Source of the DNA: Demequina oxidasica
GTDB taxonomy: Bacteria > Actinomycetota > Actinomycetes > Actinomycetales > Demequinaceae
DNA length: 64,000 bases
NCBI RefSeq assembly: GCF_000975115.1
Contig: NZ_BBRE01000004.1
Coordinates: forward strand, 1 to 64,000
Direction: 5' to 3'
Both the position numbers and the translations under genes were made by a program. Shown in pieces: positions 8,322-18,179 of the stretch; positions within the stretch are counted from its first letter, which is position 1, and each line of letters opens with the position of its first letter. Under the pieces are notes generated by a model. It saw only the letters and a list, made by a program, of their open reading frames with translations, ran no database searches and had not been told where the DNA came from.

Positions 8322-10022
8322 GTGGAGAGAACTAGATTTTCGTCCGGATCGGACCATGTCACCCGTCACATCTTTGTTACGGGAGGCGTTGTTTCCTCCC
8401 TCGGAAAGGGTCTGACGGCGTCAAGCCTCGGACGACTTCTCCGGTCCCGTGGGTTGCGGGTGACGATGCAGAAGCTCGACCCGTACCTCAACGTGGACCC
8501 GGGCACGATGAACCCGTTCCAGCACGGCGAGGTCTTTGTGACCGACGACGGTGCCGAGATGGATCTGGACATTGGCCATTACGAGCGCTTCCTCGACGTC
8601 AACTTGGCGGCATCCTCGAACGTAACTACCGGTCAGGTGTACTCGCAGGTGATCGCCAAGGAGCGTCGCGGCGAGTACCTAGGCGACACCGTTCAGGTCA
8701 TCCCGCACATCACGGATGAGATCAAGCGTCGCATGCGCGCACAAGCCAGCCCTGAGGTCGACGTCATCATCACCGAAGTCGGCGGTACCGTAGGCGACAT
8801 CGAGTCGCAGCCGTTCCTTGAGGCTGCGCGTCAGGTGCGCCACGAGGTGGGCCGCGACCACGTGTTCTTCCTGCACATCTCACTGGTGCCGTACATCGGC
8901 CCCTCTGGTGAACTGAAGACCAAGCCCACGCAGCACTCCGTGGCAGCTCTTCGCAGCATCGGCATCCAGCCCGACGCGATCGTTTGTCGCTCGGACCGTG
9001 ACATCCCGCAGTCGGTCAAGAACAAGATAGCGCTGATGTGTGACGTCGAAGACCAGGCCGTCGTGACCTGCAAGGACGCGCCCAGCATCTACGACATTCC
9101 TAAGGTGTTGCACTCCGAGGGCCTCGACGCCTACGTGGTGCGCCGCCTTGACCTGCCTTTCCACGACGTCCAATGGGGCGCGTGGGACGACCTGTTGCGC
9201 CGCGTGCACTTCCCCAAGCACGAGGTGTCCGTGGCGCTGGTCGGCAAGTACATCGACCTTCCTGACGCGTACCTGTCGGTGAGCGAGGCACTTCGTGCCG
9301 GCGGTTTCCAGCACGATGCCCGCGTGAACATCCGCTGGGTGGCGTCCGATCGCTGTGCGACCCCTGAGGGTGCACGGGAGGCGCTTGGCGACGTTGATGC
9401 GGTACTGGTTCCCGGCGGATTTGGCGTTCGTGGCATCGAAGGAAAGCTCGGAGCACTCAAGTTCGCACGCGAGAACAAGATTCCCACACTCGGAATCTGT
9501 CTCGGCATGCAGTGCATGGTGATTGAATACGCGCGTCACGTCGTTGGCCTCGAGGGAGCCTCGAGCTCCGAATTCGACGACAACCCCGCGCATCCCGTGG
9601 TCGCGACCATGGAGGAGCAGCTGGAGATCGTCGACGGCAAGGGAGACCTGGGCGGCACCATGCGTCTGGGGGAGTACCAGGCCGTGTTGACGCCCGGATC
9701 GGTAGTCGCCGAGACATACGGCAAGACCACCGTGGGCGAGCGTCACCGTCACCGCTACGAGGTCAACAACGCGTACCGCGAGCAGCTCGAAGACGCGGGC
9801 CTAGTGGTGTCGGGTCAATCGCCTGACAGCTCGCTGGTCGAGTTCGTCGAACTTCCGCGCGACACACACCCGTACTACGTGTCGACGCAAGCTCACCCCG
9901 AGTTCCTGTCTCGCCCCACCAAGGCACACCCGCTGTTCGCGGGTCTCATCGGCGCCGCCATCACTCAGCAGGCCGAGGCCAAGGCTGCGGACGATGCCGT
10001 GGTCGCCGACCAGAACGCCTAA
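8322..10022 (+). CDS. pyrG: CTP synthase
   Basis: Converts UTP to CTP with glutamine as nitrogen donor. The N-terminal synthetase domain starts with [15 protein letters not shown] (P-loop), then [20 protein letters not shown]; the C-terminal glutamine amidotransferase domain has the nucleophile loop [15 protein letters not shown] and the catalytic HPEF near the end. The start is uncertain: no ATG lies close, and GTG 8322 is the last in-frame start before the conserved block, giving 566 aa; TTG 8313 and GTG 8304 are alternatives. There is no Shine-Dalgarno. A TAGCGT hexamer ends 8 nt before GTG 8322, so a leaderless or near-leaderless mRNA is possible. It is separated from steB by 179 nt. Confidence 0.93.
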   Translation: MERTRFSSGSDHVTRHIFVTGGVVSSLGKGLTASSLGRLLRSRGLRVTMQKLDPYLNVDPGTMNPFQHGEVFVTDDGAEMDLDIGHYERFLDVNLAASSNVTTGQVYSQVIAKERRGEYLGDTVQVIPHITDEIKRRMRAQASPEVDVIITEVGGTVGDIESQPFLEAARQVRHEVGRDHVFFLHISLVPYIGPSGELKTKPTQHSVAALRSIGIQPDAIVCRSDRDIPQSVKNKIALMCDVEDQAVVTCKDAPSIYDIPKVLHSEGLDAYVVRRLDLPFHDVQWGAWDDLLRRVHFPKHEVSVALVGKYIDLPDAYLSVSEALRAGGFQHDARVNIRWVASDRCATPEGAREALGDVDAVLVPGGFGVRGIEGKLGALKFARENKIPTLGICLGMQCMVIEYARHVVGLEGASSSEFDDNPAHPVVATMEEQLEIVDGKGDLGGTMRLGEYQAVLTPGSVVAETYGKTTVGERHRHRYEVNNAYREQLEDAGLVVSGQSPDSSLVEFVELPRDTHPYYVSTQAHPEFLSRPTKAHPLFAGLIGAAITQQAEAKAADDAVVADQNA

Positions 10023-10033
10023 GGGTTCGCTAG

Positions 10034-10663
10034 ATGGAGTCCGATGGCTTCCGCTTGGCCGACAGGCGCTCCCCGCGCCCGGTCATCGCCACATCGACGG
10101 TCTTTGAGGGTCGCGTCTGGAACGTCGACTCGGATGACATCGACCTAGGGGAGGCTGGTCGCGTCACACGGGACTACGTGGCTCACCCGGGCGCCGTGGC
10201 GATCTTCGCGCTCAACGAGCGCGGTGAGGTCTACCTGGTCCACCAGTACCGTCACCCCGTCCGGAGCGAACTGTGGGAGCCCCCGGCGGGTCTGCTTGAC
10301 GTCGAGGGAGAGGCGCTACAGGCCGCCGCCGCGCGCGAGCTCTACGAGGAGGCGGATCTCCGCGCTGCGACGTGGCATACCCTCATCGATTTCTACACGT
10401 CCCCGGGGGGTAGCTCCGAGGCGATTCGCGTGTTCCTCGCGCGTGATATCTCCGAGGTGCCCCTCGCTGAGCGTCACGTCCGCGAGGACGAGGAGGCCGA
10501 CATGGGCGGCCGGTGGGTGCCGCTCGACGAGGTGCTGAAGGCCATCACGCTGGGCGACGTAGCCTGCCCGCCGCTGCTCGTGGGCGCTTTCGCGCTCGAT
10601 GCCGCGCGTCGTGATGGATGGGCCACCTTGCGCCCGGCTGACGCGCCTTGGATTCGCGAGTAA
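10034..10663 (+). CDS. NUDIX hydrolase, ADP-ribose pyrophosphatase type
   Basis: A 209-aa NUDIX hydrolase lying 11 nt after pyrG, the same position as Rv1700 (an ADP-ribose pyrophosphatase) in M. tuberculosis. The NUDIX box is present around residues 85-110 (PAGLLDVEGE through RELYEEADL); the usual glycine after the EE pair is replaced by Asp, leaving the metal-binding Glu residues intact. The flanking WEPPAG and FYTSPGGSSE motifs are typical of ADP-ribose/ADP-sugar pyrophosphatases. Cytoplasmic, probably cotranscribed with pyrG. Confidence 0.9.
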   Translation: MESDGFRLADRRSPRPVIATSTVFEGRVWNVDSDDIDLGEAGRVTRDYVAHPGAVAIFALNERGEVYLVHQYRHPVRSELWEPPAGLLDVEGEALQAAAARELYEEADLRAATWHTLIDFYTSPGGSSEAIRVFLARDISEVPLAERHVREDEEADMGGRWVPLDEVLKAITLGDVACPPLLVGAFALDAARRDGWATLRPADAPWIRE

Positions 10664-10733
10664 CGCAAGCAAGGCGCGCCCTGGCGCAGATCTTTGAGTT
10701 TTGAGCCCGTCGTGATCGGGTGTTCGAGTATGG

Positions 10734-11792
10734 CTAGGAGTCGCGCGCACGAAGTCCCATGAGTTTGCCTTTGCCGATCACATGGCCCTCTGCGGCGTCC
10801 ACCAGCTGGTCGTACGTGAAGCTGGTTTCCAGAGCGAGTTCCTCGTCCAAGGCCCAGACTTCAAAGACGTATTCGTGGTCTCCTCCACCCAATGGGCAGG
10901 GGCCCATGTACTCACTGTGAGAGAGCCCGTTTCGCCCCGTGACGCTGCCCTCCGGCGAGGGCTCGCCCGCCGCTATTCCTGTTGAGTCTGCGGGAATGTT
11001 GGCAAGGATCCAATGCACGAAGTCGTTGTGCGAGGAATCCCTCATTGTCAGGGCGTAGCTGGCGGCGCCGCCCGGCACCTGGTCCCAACTGAACTCGGGA
11101 TTGCGGTTCTCTCCGGTGCAGGCGCCACCGAAGGCGTGAGCAGTCACGGCGTCCGGAATCATTGCGCCGTCAGAAAAGTCGATGCTGGAAAGGTTCAGAT
11201 CTTCGACTTCTGGTTCGGGGTCGCCGGCTACCGTGCCGCGTACTGTTGCGCTGGCGAGGATCGTGTCCCCGGCGACATCCTCGAGTTGCCCAGTGCCCAA
11301 GCCCTCCTGGTCGAACTTGCTGCTCAACGCGTAGACGGTCGTCGCGATGGTGTGAGTCTCGCCCACCTCGGGGCACGGCGAGATGCGGCTACGTCCTCCC
11401 ATCGAGGCGACGGCTGTGACTGCACCAAGTGACTCGGCCTCGCCGTGCTTGACTTCGCGAATCTCACCATCGATGTCATACGCACCCCAGTAATAAAACG
11501 GGCGAGTCTCGTTCTCCATCACGATGGCGAATGACTCCGTCCCTGCAGGCGGTTCCGTCCACTCGAGTGCGATTGACTCTCCCGGGCCATCACACCAGTA
11601 CAAGGCCGCACCGATGATCGTGGGGTTCAGGGTTCCGTCGGGGGACAGGTCGGAACTGGTGACGGAGAACGTGCTCACCGGAGCGCCGCTCGCCTCGGTT
11701 TGGCCCGATGGCTGCTCGTCGGGTGCGCATGATGAAAGAGCGGTGGCGGCGAACACAGAGATTGATAGGGCCTTGAGCCGAAGTGTGGGCAT
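10734..11792 (-). CDS. Lipoprotein with two tandem PEBP (YbhB/YbcL-like) domains
   Basis: A secreted lipoprotein of 352 aa: signal peptide residues 1-20 with lipobox ALSSC (modified Cys at 21). Two domains resembling phosphatidylethanolamine-binding protein/Raf-kinase-inhibitor-like proteins follow, at about 50-190 (ALEWTEPPAGTESFAIVMEN ... RISPCPEVGETHTIATTVYAL) and 200-345 (FSWDQVPGGAASYALTMRD ... FVHWILANIP ... MGPCPLGGGDHEYVFEVWAL). Bacterial members are usually single-domain, so the tandem arrangement is unusual. The start is fixed by AAAGGAG 8 nt upstream of ATG 11792. It is divergent from a TetR regulator with an operator-like palindrome between them, so it is the likely regulatory target. 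Ligand unknown. Confidence 0.78.
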   Translation of the reverse strand: MPTLRLKALSISVFAATALSSCAPDEQPSGQTEASGAPVSTFSVTSSDLSPDGTLNPTIIGAALYWCDGPGESIALEWTEPPAGTESFAIVMENETRPFYYWGAYDIDGEIREVKHGEAESLGAVTAVASMGGRSRISPCPEVGETHTIATTVYALSSKFDQEGLGTGQLEDVAGDTILASATVRGTVAGDPEPEVEDLNLSSIDFSDGAMIPDAVTAHAFGGACTGENRNPEFSWDQVPGGAASYALTMRDSSHNDFVHWILANIPADSTGIAAGEPSPEGSVTGRNGLSHSEYMGPCPLGGGDHEYVFEVWALDEELALETSFTYDQLVDAAEGHVIGKGKLMGLRARDS

Positions 11793-11862
11793 TGGGCTTC
11801 TCCTTTGAAGTGAGACGTTGAGGGGGCACACGGGGATGCCTGCCGGCGACTCACCCCATGCT

Positions 11863-11889
11863 GTAACTAAGTTACGGAAACAAAGTTAC
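11863..11889. promoter_or_regulatory. Two tandem palindromic operator-like sites between the PEBP lipoprotein gene and tetR
   Basis: GTAACTAAGTTAC at 11863-11875 is a perfect inverted repeat around a central A. GAAACAAAGTTAC at 11877-11889 matches it at 11 of 13 positions, one base further on. The pair lies in the 122-nt divergent intergenic region and is the likely binding site of the adjacent TetR-family protein. Binding is inference. Confidence 0.65.
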
Positions 11890-11914
11890 ACCACACCCGT
11901 TACGGTGGGTGTCT

Positions 11915-12520
11915 ATGAGCGACACATCCGTTGGCCGAGAGTCGATTCTGGACGCGGCTCGCGCCGTAGTGATCGACCAAGGGGCTTCGGGGTTGACCGT
12001 GCGCGCCGTGACTCAACGGGCCGGTTGCTCAACCACCGGTATCTATACGTATTTTGGTGGCAAGCAAGGTCTTCTCGATGCCCTTTACGCGGAGGCCTTC
12101 GCTGAGTTTCACCTGGCACTGTATATCAACGCAGTGCCAGGCAACGAAGTGGCTAGGGCGCATCACGCCATGCGCGCCTACCGGGATTGGGCACTTGCCA
12201 ATGCCTCGCGCTACCTGTTGATCTTTGCCTTCCGCGCGAGCGGCTACACGCCGTCGCCGGAGCTGGTCGAGTCGACGCAGCCGACGTTCGAGGCGCTCGT
12301 CGACCTGTTCAGCGAACTCGTGCGCGTGGGTGCCCTGGAGGGGGATGCACGCGCCATTGCCACCCATCTGTGGGCGACCCAGCATGGATATGTGATGCTC
12401 GAATTGACTGGTCCAGGAACGCTCACCGACGACCCTGTCGCTGCGTATCAGGAGGGTGTCAGCGCGGCACTGCGGGGCTACAACGCCGCTCCAGGAGTAG
12501 TTCCAGCCGCATCAAGGTAG
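11915..12520 (+). CDS. TetR/AcrR family transcriptional regulator
   Basis: 201 aa. An N-terminal TetR helix-turn-helix spans about residues 8-55 (ESILDAARAVVIDQG, then TVRAVTQRAGCSTTGIYTYF and GGKQGLLDAL), followed by a helical ligand-binding/dimerisation domain with a WHG-type C-terminus (HLWATQHGYVMLEL). I chose ATG 11915; a GTG at 11909 is in frame. A TACGGT hexamer ends 8 nt before the ATG, with no Shine-Dalgarno, so a near-leaderless transcript is possible. It is divergent from the PEBP lipoprotein gene and probably controls both through the palindromes between them. Ligand unknown. Confidence 0.88.
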   Translation: MSDTSVGRESILDAARAVVIDQGASGLTVRAVTQRAGCSTTGIYTYFGGKQGLLDALYAEAFAEFHLALYINAVPGNEVARAHHAMRAYRDWALANASRYLLIFAFRASGYTPSPELVESTQPTFEALVDLFSELVRVGALEGDARAIATHLWATQHGYVMLELTGPGTLTDDPVAAYQEGVSAALRGYNAAPGVVPAASR

Positions 12521-12794
12521 GCCCCGGTGCCGTCAGGTGCCCAACCCCACTCCAGCTCAAGATGCTCGCTCGCGGCCTGGGCGCTGTCCGCCCCATGCGG
12601 TCGCAGTGGCGGAATCGCCAAGCTCGTCACCGTCGGCGCTCGAGCTGGCGCGGAACTGCATTCGGCAAACACACACCTACGGCGCTAGCAGCCACTACCA
12701 CTGAGATACTCAGCCGCACCCCGCGGGAACGTCCGCACCCTACTTCGGGTCTGGGCAAAGCGTTTGTGCGGTGCCGCGCGGCTTAGACGGCAGT
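12521..12794. other. Gene-free stretch between tetR and ctaA
   Basis: These 274 bases separate the 3' ends of two convergent genes and show no convincing CDS. A minus-strand reading frame of about 64 codons (12478-12672) overlaps the end of tetR, lacks a ribosome site and resembles nothing I know; it may be the remnant of an old gene. No strong terminator hairpin is seen. Confidence 0.5.
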
Positions 12795-13736
12795 TTAGGG
12801 TACGGACGTAGCCGAAGACGGGGTGCCTTTCAAAAGATAATTGGCGGCCGACTGGGCGGCGACCAGCAGGCCGATCCCCAGCATGTGCACGCCTACGAGC
12901 AACTCGGGGAGGCCGGTGAAGTACTGGGTGACCCCCACGAAGCCCTGCGCGAGCGTCATCGTGACCAGGACGAGCCATGCCTTGCGGACCTCGTCTCTCT
13001 CGCCGATGCTGCGGTCGTCACGCACCCGCGCGACCATCCAGACGATGGCGGCAAGGTAGAGCACCACCGCATAGCCGTGGATTTGGGCAATGATGGCGGG
13101 ATCCAGCGCGAGACGCTCGGTGGCGTTCGCATCTCCCGAGTGAGGGCCGGCACCGGTGGTGAGGACTCCAAGAACGACGACAATCATGAGCAGAACACGC
13201 GAGGCGCTTAGGATGCCGGAAATGGGTCGACCATTGCGCCGCGGTGCATCTCGCACCTTCAGGCCGATCTGCACAGAGATCCACACCAGACCCGCGGAGA
13301 TGAACATGTGCAGGCCCACGAGCAGGGGGTTCAGGTGTAGAAGGACCACGATGCCACCCAAGACGGCCTGCGCGATGATACCGAGACCCGGCACCAGCCC
13401 TAGCCACTTGAATTGGGGGCGTGCGCGCCAGATCGCGATGGCGAGCAGCAGCGCGATGATCGCCAGAACGAAGGTTAGTAGCCGATTGCCGAACTCGATG
13501 AAGCCGTGGATGCCCGCCGCTGCGTGGTATTCGGGAGTGAATGAACCCGGCTCACAGTGAGGCCAGTCAGAGCAGCCGAGTCCGGATTCGGTAAGTCGCA
13601 CCAGTCCACCCGTCACGATGATGCCGATCTGTGCCGCGATGTTGGCCATCGCGAGTCCATGGACGTAATTGCCGAGGAATCCGGTGGTGGCGCGAGAGCC
13701 GCGAGTGATGGGTTTAGCAATGGTGGAGAGATTCAC
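12795..13736 (-). CDS. ctaA: Heme A synthase (COX15/CtaA)
   Basis: An eight-helix membrane protein of 313 aa that converts heme O to heme A for cytochrome aa3 oxidase. The first loop carries the GGLVRLTESGLGCSDWPHC signature with the paired cysteines found in Bacillus-type CtaA, followed by HAAAGIHGFIEFGNRL and, in the second half, LLVGLHMFISAGL and IAQIHGYAVVLYL, which supply the heme-ligand histidines. The start is GTG at 13736: there is no Shine-Dalgarno, but TAGGAT (minus strand, 13743-13748) ends exactly 6 nt upstream, implying a leaderless mRNA. SURF1, another oxidase assembly factor, lies 12 kb away at 26 kb. Confidence 0.93.
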   Translation of the reverse strand: MNLSTIAKPITRGSRATTGFLGNYVHGLAMANIAAQIGIIVTGGLVRLTESGLGCSDWPHCEPGSFTPEYHAAAGIHGFIEFGNRLLTFVLAIIALLLAIAIWRARPQFKWLGLVPGLGIIAQAVLGGIVVLLHLNPLLVGLHMFISAGLVWISVQIGLKVRDAPRRNGRPISGILSASRVLLMIVVVLGVLTTGAGPHSGDANATERLALDPAIIAQIHGYAVVLYLAAIVWMVARVRDDRSIGERDEVRKAWLVLVTMTLAQGFVGVTQYFTGLPELLVGVHMLGIGLLVAAQSAANYLLKGTPSSATSVP

Positions 13737-13807
13737 CCGTTCATCCTAGGCTGTCGAGACCTAGTGAAGGTCTGACCGCGAAGTAGTCGGTGGCCGCGGT
13801 TGGTTCC

Positions 13808-14368
13808 TTAAGAGAGACCGCCCGTGAGCGCGAGAACGACGACCACCACTGCGCCAACGACAAGGCCACAACCCGTCATGATGGCGACCCACTTGCCGAA
13901 CGTGGCTACCTTGGGCTGACGCTCGGTCCACCCCAGTGCGACGGCCGGTTCGCGAACGGCGGAGTGAAGAACTCGGGTGTCTTGACGCTGAGTACTCACC
14001 CTGCCAATCGTGCCATCGTCTTTGAGTCCCACTGCCTCAACCATCCGCATTGCGTGTTGGCGGCCCCGGAAGCGGGACGTCGTACGGCTCAGGGTCGCGA
14101 GGCTACTGCGGCTCACTATTCCTACATCGGTCATGGTGAAGGTGCGTGCGGCGGAGTCGCATCGCACCTCGACACGAAAAGTGGAGTCAATCTGCAGGAG
14201 AACTCCCTTGAAGGTGAGTTGCTCGCGGTAGACCACATCGAAGCCGGCTTCCAACGCGGTGACCTCCAGTTCAGCAGGGGCAGCCTTCGCTACGGCGTTG
14301 CGGAACTGGTTGATCGCACTATCTTGCTGACTCGCCACGGAGTCGTAAGAGTCGTAGGAGTCGGTCAT
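13808..14368 (-). CDS. Unrecognised protein with C-terminal membrane anchor
   Basis: 186 aa, family not recognised. The N-terminus is Ser/Asp/Tyr-rich (MTDSYDSYDSVASQQDS), the middle (about 25-110) looks like a small globular alpha/beta domain, and residues ~158-183 form one membrane helix (WVAIMTGCGLVVGAVVVVVLALTG), giving a tail-anchored or bitopic protein facing the cytoplasm. The start at 14368 is supported by TATGGT (minus strand, 14375-14380) ending 6 nt upstream, the leaderless pattern. It stands divergent from sufR and upstream of ctaA; a role in cofactor/respiratory maturation is only a guess from location. Confidence 0.7.
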   Translation of the reverse strand: MTDSYDSYDSVASQQDSAINQFRNAVAKAAPAELEVTALEAGFDVVYREQLTFKGVLLQIDSTFRVEVRCDSAARTFTMTDVGIVSRSSLATLSRTTSRFRGRQHAMRMVEAVGLKDDGTIGRVSTQRQDTRVLHSAVREPAVALGWTERQPKVATFGKWVAIMTGCGLVVGAVVVVVLALTGGLS

Positions 14369-14535
14369 GCGTACACCATAGGTGAAGTTCCGGCCCGCAG
14401 GTGGTCGCGCGGGGACATGTGGGTAAGGGGCGCCTTGCTTGCGTGGAACAGATTAAGCAACGACAATGTTATCTATTGCGCAGCCCTCTTTGTGGGCGCG
14501 TATCCCAGTGCCGAACGGCGACCGGAGGAGGCTTC

Positions 14536-15192
14536 ATGAGCACTGACACCACGCGTGACCGTGTACTCGGCCTGATAGCGTCAGCCGGCCCCATCACCGC
14601 GGCAACGCTCGCGAACGAGCTCGGCGTCACGCCCGCTGGCGTGCGCCGTCACCTGACCTCGTTGACCGAGGCCGGATTTATCACCGAGCACGACCAGCCG
14701 GGCCCAGTGAATCGGGGGCGCGGGCGACCCTCGCGTTCCTACGTTGCGACGAACGAGGGTCAGCAGGCCCTCGCATCGGCGTATACCGGCGTCGCGGTTG
14801 ACGCTCTCGCCTTCATGCGAGAGCACGGTGGGCTCGACGAGTTCGTGGAGAAGAAGTCGCTTGAGCTCGAGGAGACGCTCGCGGCATCGGTTCCTGCTGA
14901 CGGCACCCTGGGGGAGCGCGTAGATGCACTCTCGCGGGCGCTGGGTGATCAGGGCTATGCCACGTCGGTGCGCCCCGGCCCCGGTGGCTACACCGTCCAG
15001 TTGTGCCAGGGTCACTGCCCTGTGCAATCCATCGCTGAGGCCGCACCAGAGTGGTGCGAGGCCGAAGCCCGCGCGTTTTCACGAATATTAGACGTCCACG
15101 TGCAACGCCTGTCCACCCTGGCAGGTGGCGCGCACGTGTGCACCACAACCATCCCGCTCGCAGTCGCGGGCACGAAGGAAGGATCACAATGA
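14536..15192 (+). CDS. sufR: Fe-S-sensing transcriptional regulator SufR
   Basis: A 218-aa winged-helix DNA-binding protein that represses the suf operon when it carries a Fe-S cluster. The HTH is at about residues 8-55 ([21 protein letters not shown]), and the C-terminal part holds Cys157, Cys161, Cys174 and Cys202, the likely cluster ligands. GGAGGAG sits 5 nt before ATG 14536. Its stop codon overlaps the sufB start (ATGA), so it is the first gene of the operon and autoregulated by inference, as in M. tuberculosis Rv1460-Rv1466. Confidence 0.92.
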   Translation: MSTDTTRDRVLGLIASAGPITAATLANELGVTPAGVRRHLTSLTEAGFITEHDQPGPVNRGRGRPSRSYVATNEGQQALASAYTGVAVDALAFMREHGGLDEFVEKKSLELEETLAASVPADGTLGERVDALSRALGDQGYATSVRPGPGGYTVQLCQGHCPVQSIAEAAPEWCEAEARAFSRILDVHVQRLSTLAGGAHVCTTTIPLAVAGTKEGSQ

Positions 15193-16634
15193 GCGCTCCT
15201 ACGGAGAATGCCCCCGGAACCGGGGAACTTACTCAGGATGAGGCCATCGCCTCGCTGGGTAACTACGCGTTCGGCTGGCACGATGAGGACGGCGCGGGCA
15301 CGAATGCTCGACGCGGTCTGAACGAGGAAGTGGTTCGCAACATCTCGGCTCTTAAGGATGAGCCTGAGTGGATGCTGGAACTGCGCCTCAAGGGCCTGCG
15401 ACTGTTCGGCAAGAAGCCGATGCCGACCTGGGGTGCAGACCTCACCGGAATTGACTTCGACAACATCAAGTACTTTGTGCGCTCCACGGAGCGTCAGGCC
15501 ACGTCGTGGGAGGACCTGCCCGACGACATCAAGAACACGTACGACCGCCTGGGCATCCCCGAGGCAGAGAAGCAGCAGCTGGTTGCCGGCGTTGCGGCTC
15601 AGTACGAGTCCGAGGTGGTCTACCACCAGATTCGTGAGGACCTCGAGGAGCAGGGCGTCCTCTTCCTCGACACCGACACCGCGTTGCGCGACCACCCCGA
15701 GATCTTCGAGCAGTACTTCGGCACGGTCATTCCGGTAGGCGACAACAAGTTCGCCGCGCTGAACACGGCCGTGTGGTCCGGTGGCTCGTTCGTTTACGTC
15801 CCCCCGGGCGTCCACGTCGACATCCCGCTGCAGGCTTACTTCCGTATCAACACGGAGAACATGGGCCAGTTCGAGCGCACCCTGATCATTGCTGACGAGG
15901 GCTCCTCGGTGCACTACGTCGAGGGTTGCACCGCGCCGGTGTACTCCTCCGACTCACTGCACTCCGCCGTGGTCGAGATCATCGTGAAGAAGAACGCGCG
16001 TGTTCGCTACACGACCATCCAGAACTGGTCCAACAACGTCTACAACCTCGTCACCAAGCGTGCCGTGGCTGAAGAGGGCGCGACCATGGAGTGGGTCGAT
16101 GGCAACATCGGCTCCAAGGTCACCATGAAGTACCCGGCCATCTACCTGATGGGCGAGCACGCCCACGGTGAGACGCTGTCCGTCGCCTTCTCCGGCGAGG
16201 GCCAGCACCAGGATGCTGGTTCCAAGATGGTGCACGCAGCCCCTAACACCACGTCCAACGTGGTGTCTAAGTCGGTGGCACGTGGCGGTGGACGCTCGTC
16301 CTACCGCGGACTGGTCCAGGTGCTCGAGGGTGCCAAGGGTTCCAAGTCCAACGTGCTGTGCGATGCACTGCTCGTGGACCAGATTTCCCGCTCAGACACG
16401 TACCCCTACGTCGACGTCCGCGAGGACGACGTCTCGATGGGTCACGAGGCCACGGTCTCGCGCGTCAGCGAGGAGCAGCTGTTCTACCTCATGTCTCGCG
16501 GCATGAATGAGTTCGAGGCAATGGCCATGATCGTGCGCGGGTTCGTCGAGCCCATCGCGCGCGAGTTGCCCATGGAGTACGCCCTCGAGCTTAACCGCCT
16601 CATTGAACTTCAGATGGAAGGATCCGTCGGTTGA
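15189..16634 (+). CDS. sufB: Fe-S cluster scaffold subunit SufB
   Basis: 481 aa, the core scaffold of the SufBCD complex on which Fe-S clusters are built in the cytoplasm. Recognisable family blocks include [40 protein letters not shown] (with the conserved Cys) and the C-terminal [20 protein letters not shown]. No intein is present, in contrast to mycobacterial SufB. ATG 15189 overlaps the sufR stop, preceded by AAGGAAGGA. The frame runs on into sufD with a 4-nt TTGA overlap. Confidence 0.96.
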   Translation: MSAPTENAPGTGELTQDEAIASLGNYAFGWHDEDGAGTNARRGLNEEVVRNISALKDEPEWMLELRLKGLRLFGKKPMPTWGADLTGIDFDNIKYFVRSTERQATSWEDLPDDIKNTYDRLGIPEAEKQQLVAGVAAQYESEVVYHQIREDLEEQGVLFLDTDTALRDHPEIFEQYFGTVIPVGDNKFAALNTAVWSGGSFVYVPPGVHVDIPLQAYFRINTENMGQFERTLIIADEGSSVHYVEGCTAPVYSSDSLHSAVVEIIVKKNARVRYTTIQNWSNNVYNLVTKRAVAEEGATMEWVDGNIGSKVTMKYPAIYLMGEHAHGETLSVAFSGEGQHQDAGSKMVHAAPNTTSNVVSKSVARGGGRSSYRGLVQVLEGAKGSKSNVLCDALLVDQISRSDTYPYVDVREDDVSMGHEATVSRVSEEQLFYLMSRGMNEFEAMAMIVRGFVEPIARELPMEYALELNRLIELQMEGSVG

Positions 16635-17833
16635 CCACCACTGACTTGACCACAGACCACTCACGCGCGACCGCAGACGAGGCTCACTCGCACGGACTCG
16701 CGTCCACCCCGCCCAATGCGTCGCGAGCCGACCGACCCAAGTCGTTCGAGCTTGACGTGTTCCCCGTGCCCAGTGGGCGCGAGGAGCAGTGGCGGTTCTC
16801 CGCTGTGCGTGACCTCGCGCCGCTGTTCGTCGACCAGCCCGTGGACGGTTCGCTGGCCTGGAGCATTGACGCGCTTCCTGCCGGCGTCAGGTTGACCGAA
16901 GTTTCGGTCGCCGACGCTCGCGAGCGTTCGGTTTCCGAACCGGGTGACCGTGCCTCAGCCATCGCAGCTGCGCACTCGGGAGGCGCCCGCGCGCTGACCG
17001 TGGCGCCCGGTAGCGTTATCGACAAGCCCATCACCATCACGATGCACGGCGACGGTTCCGAGGCCCGCGGTCACCTGCTGGTCGAGGTGGGTGCCAACGC
17101 CGAGGTGTCGGTCGTCATCGAGCGCACCGGCAGCGCCACCTACTCGGAGTTCATCTCCGTGGACGTGGGCCAGAATGCCGGCCTCAACCTGGTGTTGCTG
17201 CAGACTTGGGAAGACGACGCCGTGCACTCGGGCGAGGTTCACGCCAAGCTCTCGCGCGACGCCCGCCTGCGCGGCTCAGTCGTGACCCTGGGCGGCAAGG
17301 TTGTTCGCCTGAACACCACCGCATCGCTCGCAGGCGAGGGCTCCTCTGTAGATCTGTTCGGCCTGTACTTCGCCGACTCGGGTCAGCACCAGGAGCACCA
17401 GCTGTTTGTGGACCACATGGTTCCCAACTGCCGCTCGCGGGTGACGTACAAGGGTGCCCTTGCCGGCGCATCGGCCCGCACCGTGTGGATCGGCGACGTG
17501 CTGATTCGCAAGGAGGCCGAGGGTACTGACACGTACGAGCTCAACCGCAACCTGGTCCTCACCGACGGTGCGCGCGCGGACTCGGTGCCTAACCTCGAGA
17601 TCGAGACCGGACTGATCGACGGCGCGGGACACGCGTCAGCGACGGGCCGATTTGATGAGGAGCAGATGTTCTACCTGCGCTCACGCGGTATCTCGGAGTC
17701 AGAGGCACGCAAGCTCGTGGTGCGCGGATTCTTTGCCGACCTGATTCAGGAGATCGGTGTCCCCGAGGTCGAGAAGGGCCTCATGAACGCGATCGAGCTC
17801 GAGCTCGACATGGTGGAGGCCGACGATGAGTAG
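16631..17833 (+). CDS. sufD: Fe-S cluster assembly protein SufD
   Basis: 400 aa, partner of SufB in the SufBC2D complex. The N-terminus is variable; the C-terminal beta-helix part has [32 protein letters not shown] and the terminal [20 protein letters not shown], homologous to the SufB end. It uses a TTG start at 16631 in a TTGA overlap with sufB, and GGAAGGA lies 7 nt upstream, which supports this start. Expression is therefore coupled to sufB. Confidence 0.95.
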   Translation: MTTTDLTTDHSRATADEAHSHGLASTPPNASRADRPKSFELDVFPVPSGREEQWRFSAVRDLAPLFVDQPVDGSLAWSIDALPAGVRLTEVSVADARERSVSEPGDRASAIAAAHSGGARALTVAPGSVIDKPITITMHGDGSEARGHLLVEVGANAEVSVVIERTGSATYSEFISVDVGQNAGLNLVLLQTWEDDAVHSGEVHAKLSRDARLRGSVVTLGGKVVRLNTTASLAGEGSSVDLFGLYFADSGQHQEHQLFVDHMVPNCRSRVTYKGALAGASARTVWIGDVLIRKEAEGTDTYELNRNLVLTDGARADSVPNLEIETGLIDGAGHASATGRFDEEQMFYLRSRGISESEARKLVVRGFFADLIQEIGVPEVEKGLMNAIELELDMVEADDE

Positions 17834-18179
17834 CCAGATCGTTTTGAGTCTGGACGACCTTGCCCCTGGCAAGGCGACCACGGTCCACGTGACCAACGAG
17901 GCGGGCACCTCCGTGCCCGTCGCGCTGGTGCGCGAGTCTGCTGGTGACGTCTACGCCATCGGCGACACCTGCACACACGGCGAGGTCTCGCTGGGTGAGG
18001 GTGACGTTGAGGGTGACGAGGTCGAGTGCTGGGCCCACGGTGGCCGTTTCAGCATCAAGACCGGCGAAGCAACTGAACTTCCGGCCATGGAGCCGGTTCC
18101 CGTCTATTCCGTGTCAATCGTTGACGGCAACATCGTCGTCGACGTAGACGCCCCCGTACCTGCCCTGAAGGAGAACTAA
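17826..18179 (+). CDS. Rieske-type [2Fe-2S] ferredoxin in the suf operon
   Basis: 117 aa. It has the Rieske ligand pairs C-T-H in GDTCTHGEVSLGEG and C-W-A-H in VECWAHGGRFSIKTG, which hold a [2Fe-2S] cluster with two Cys and two His. Such a ferredoxin (often annotated as a non-heme iron oxygenase ferredoxin subunit) is typical between sufD and sufC in actinobacteria; it may supply electrons during cluster assembly, which is inference. ATG 17826 overlaps the end of sufD by 8 nt, and sufC follows with no gap. Confidence 0.92.
   Translation: MSSQIVLSLDDLAPGKATTVHVTNEAGTSVPVALVRESAGDVYAIGDTCTHGEVSLGEGDVEGDEVECWAHGGRFSIKTGEATELPAMEPVPVYSVSIVDGNIVVDVDAPVPALKEN

Noticed and set aside
12478-12672. 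Minus-strand frame of 64 codons between tetR and ctaA
   Set aside because: Overlaps the end of tetR, no ribosome site or -10, no recognisable family.
14445-14480. Possible SufR operator upstream of sufR
   Set aside because: AT-rich stretch with no clean inverted repeat that I could defend.
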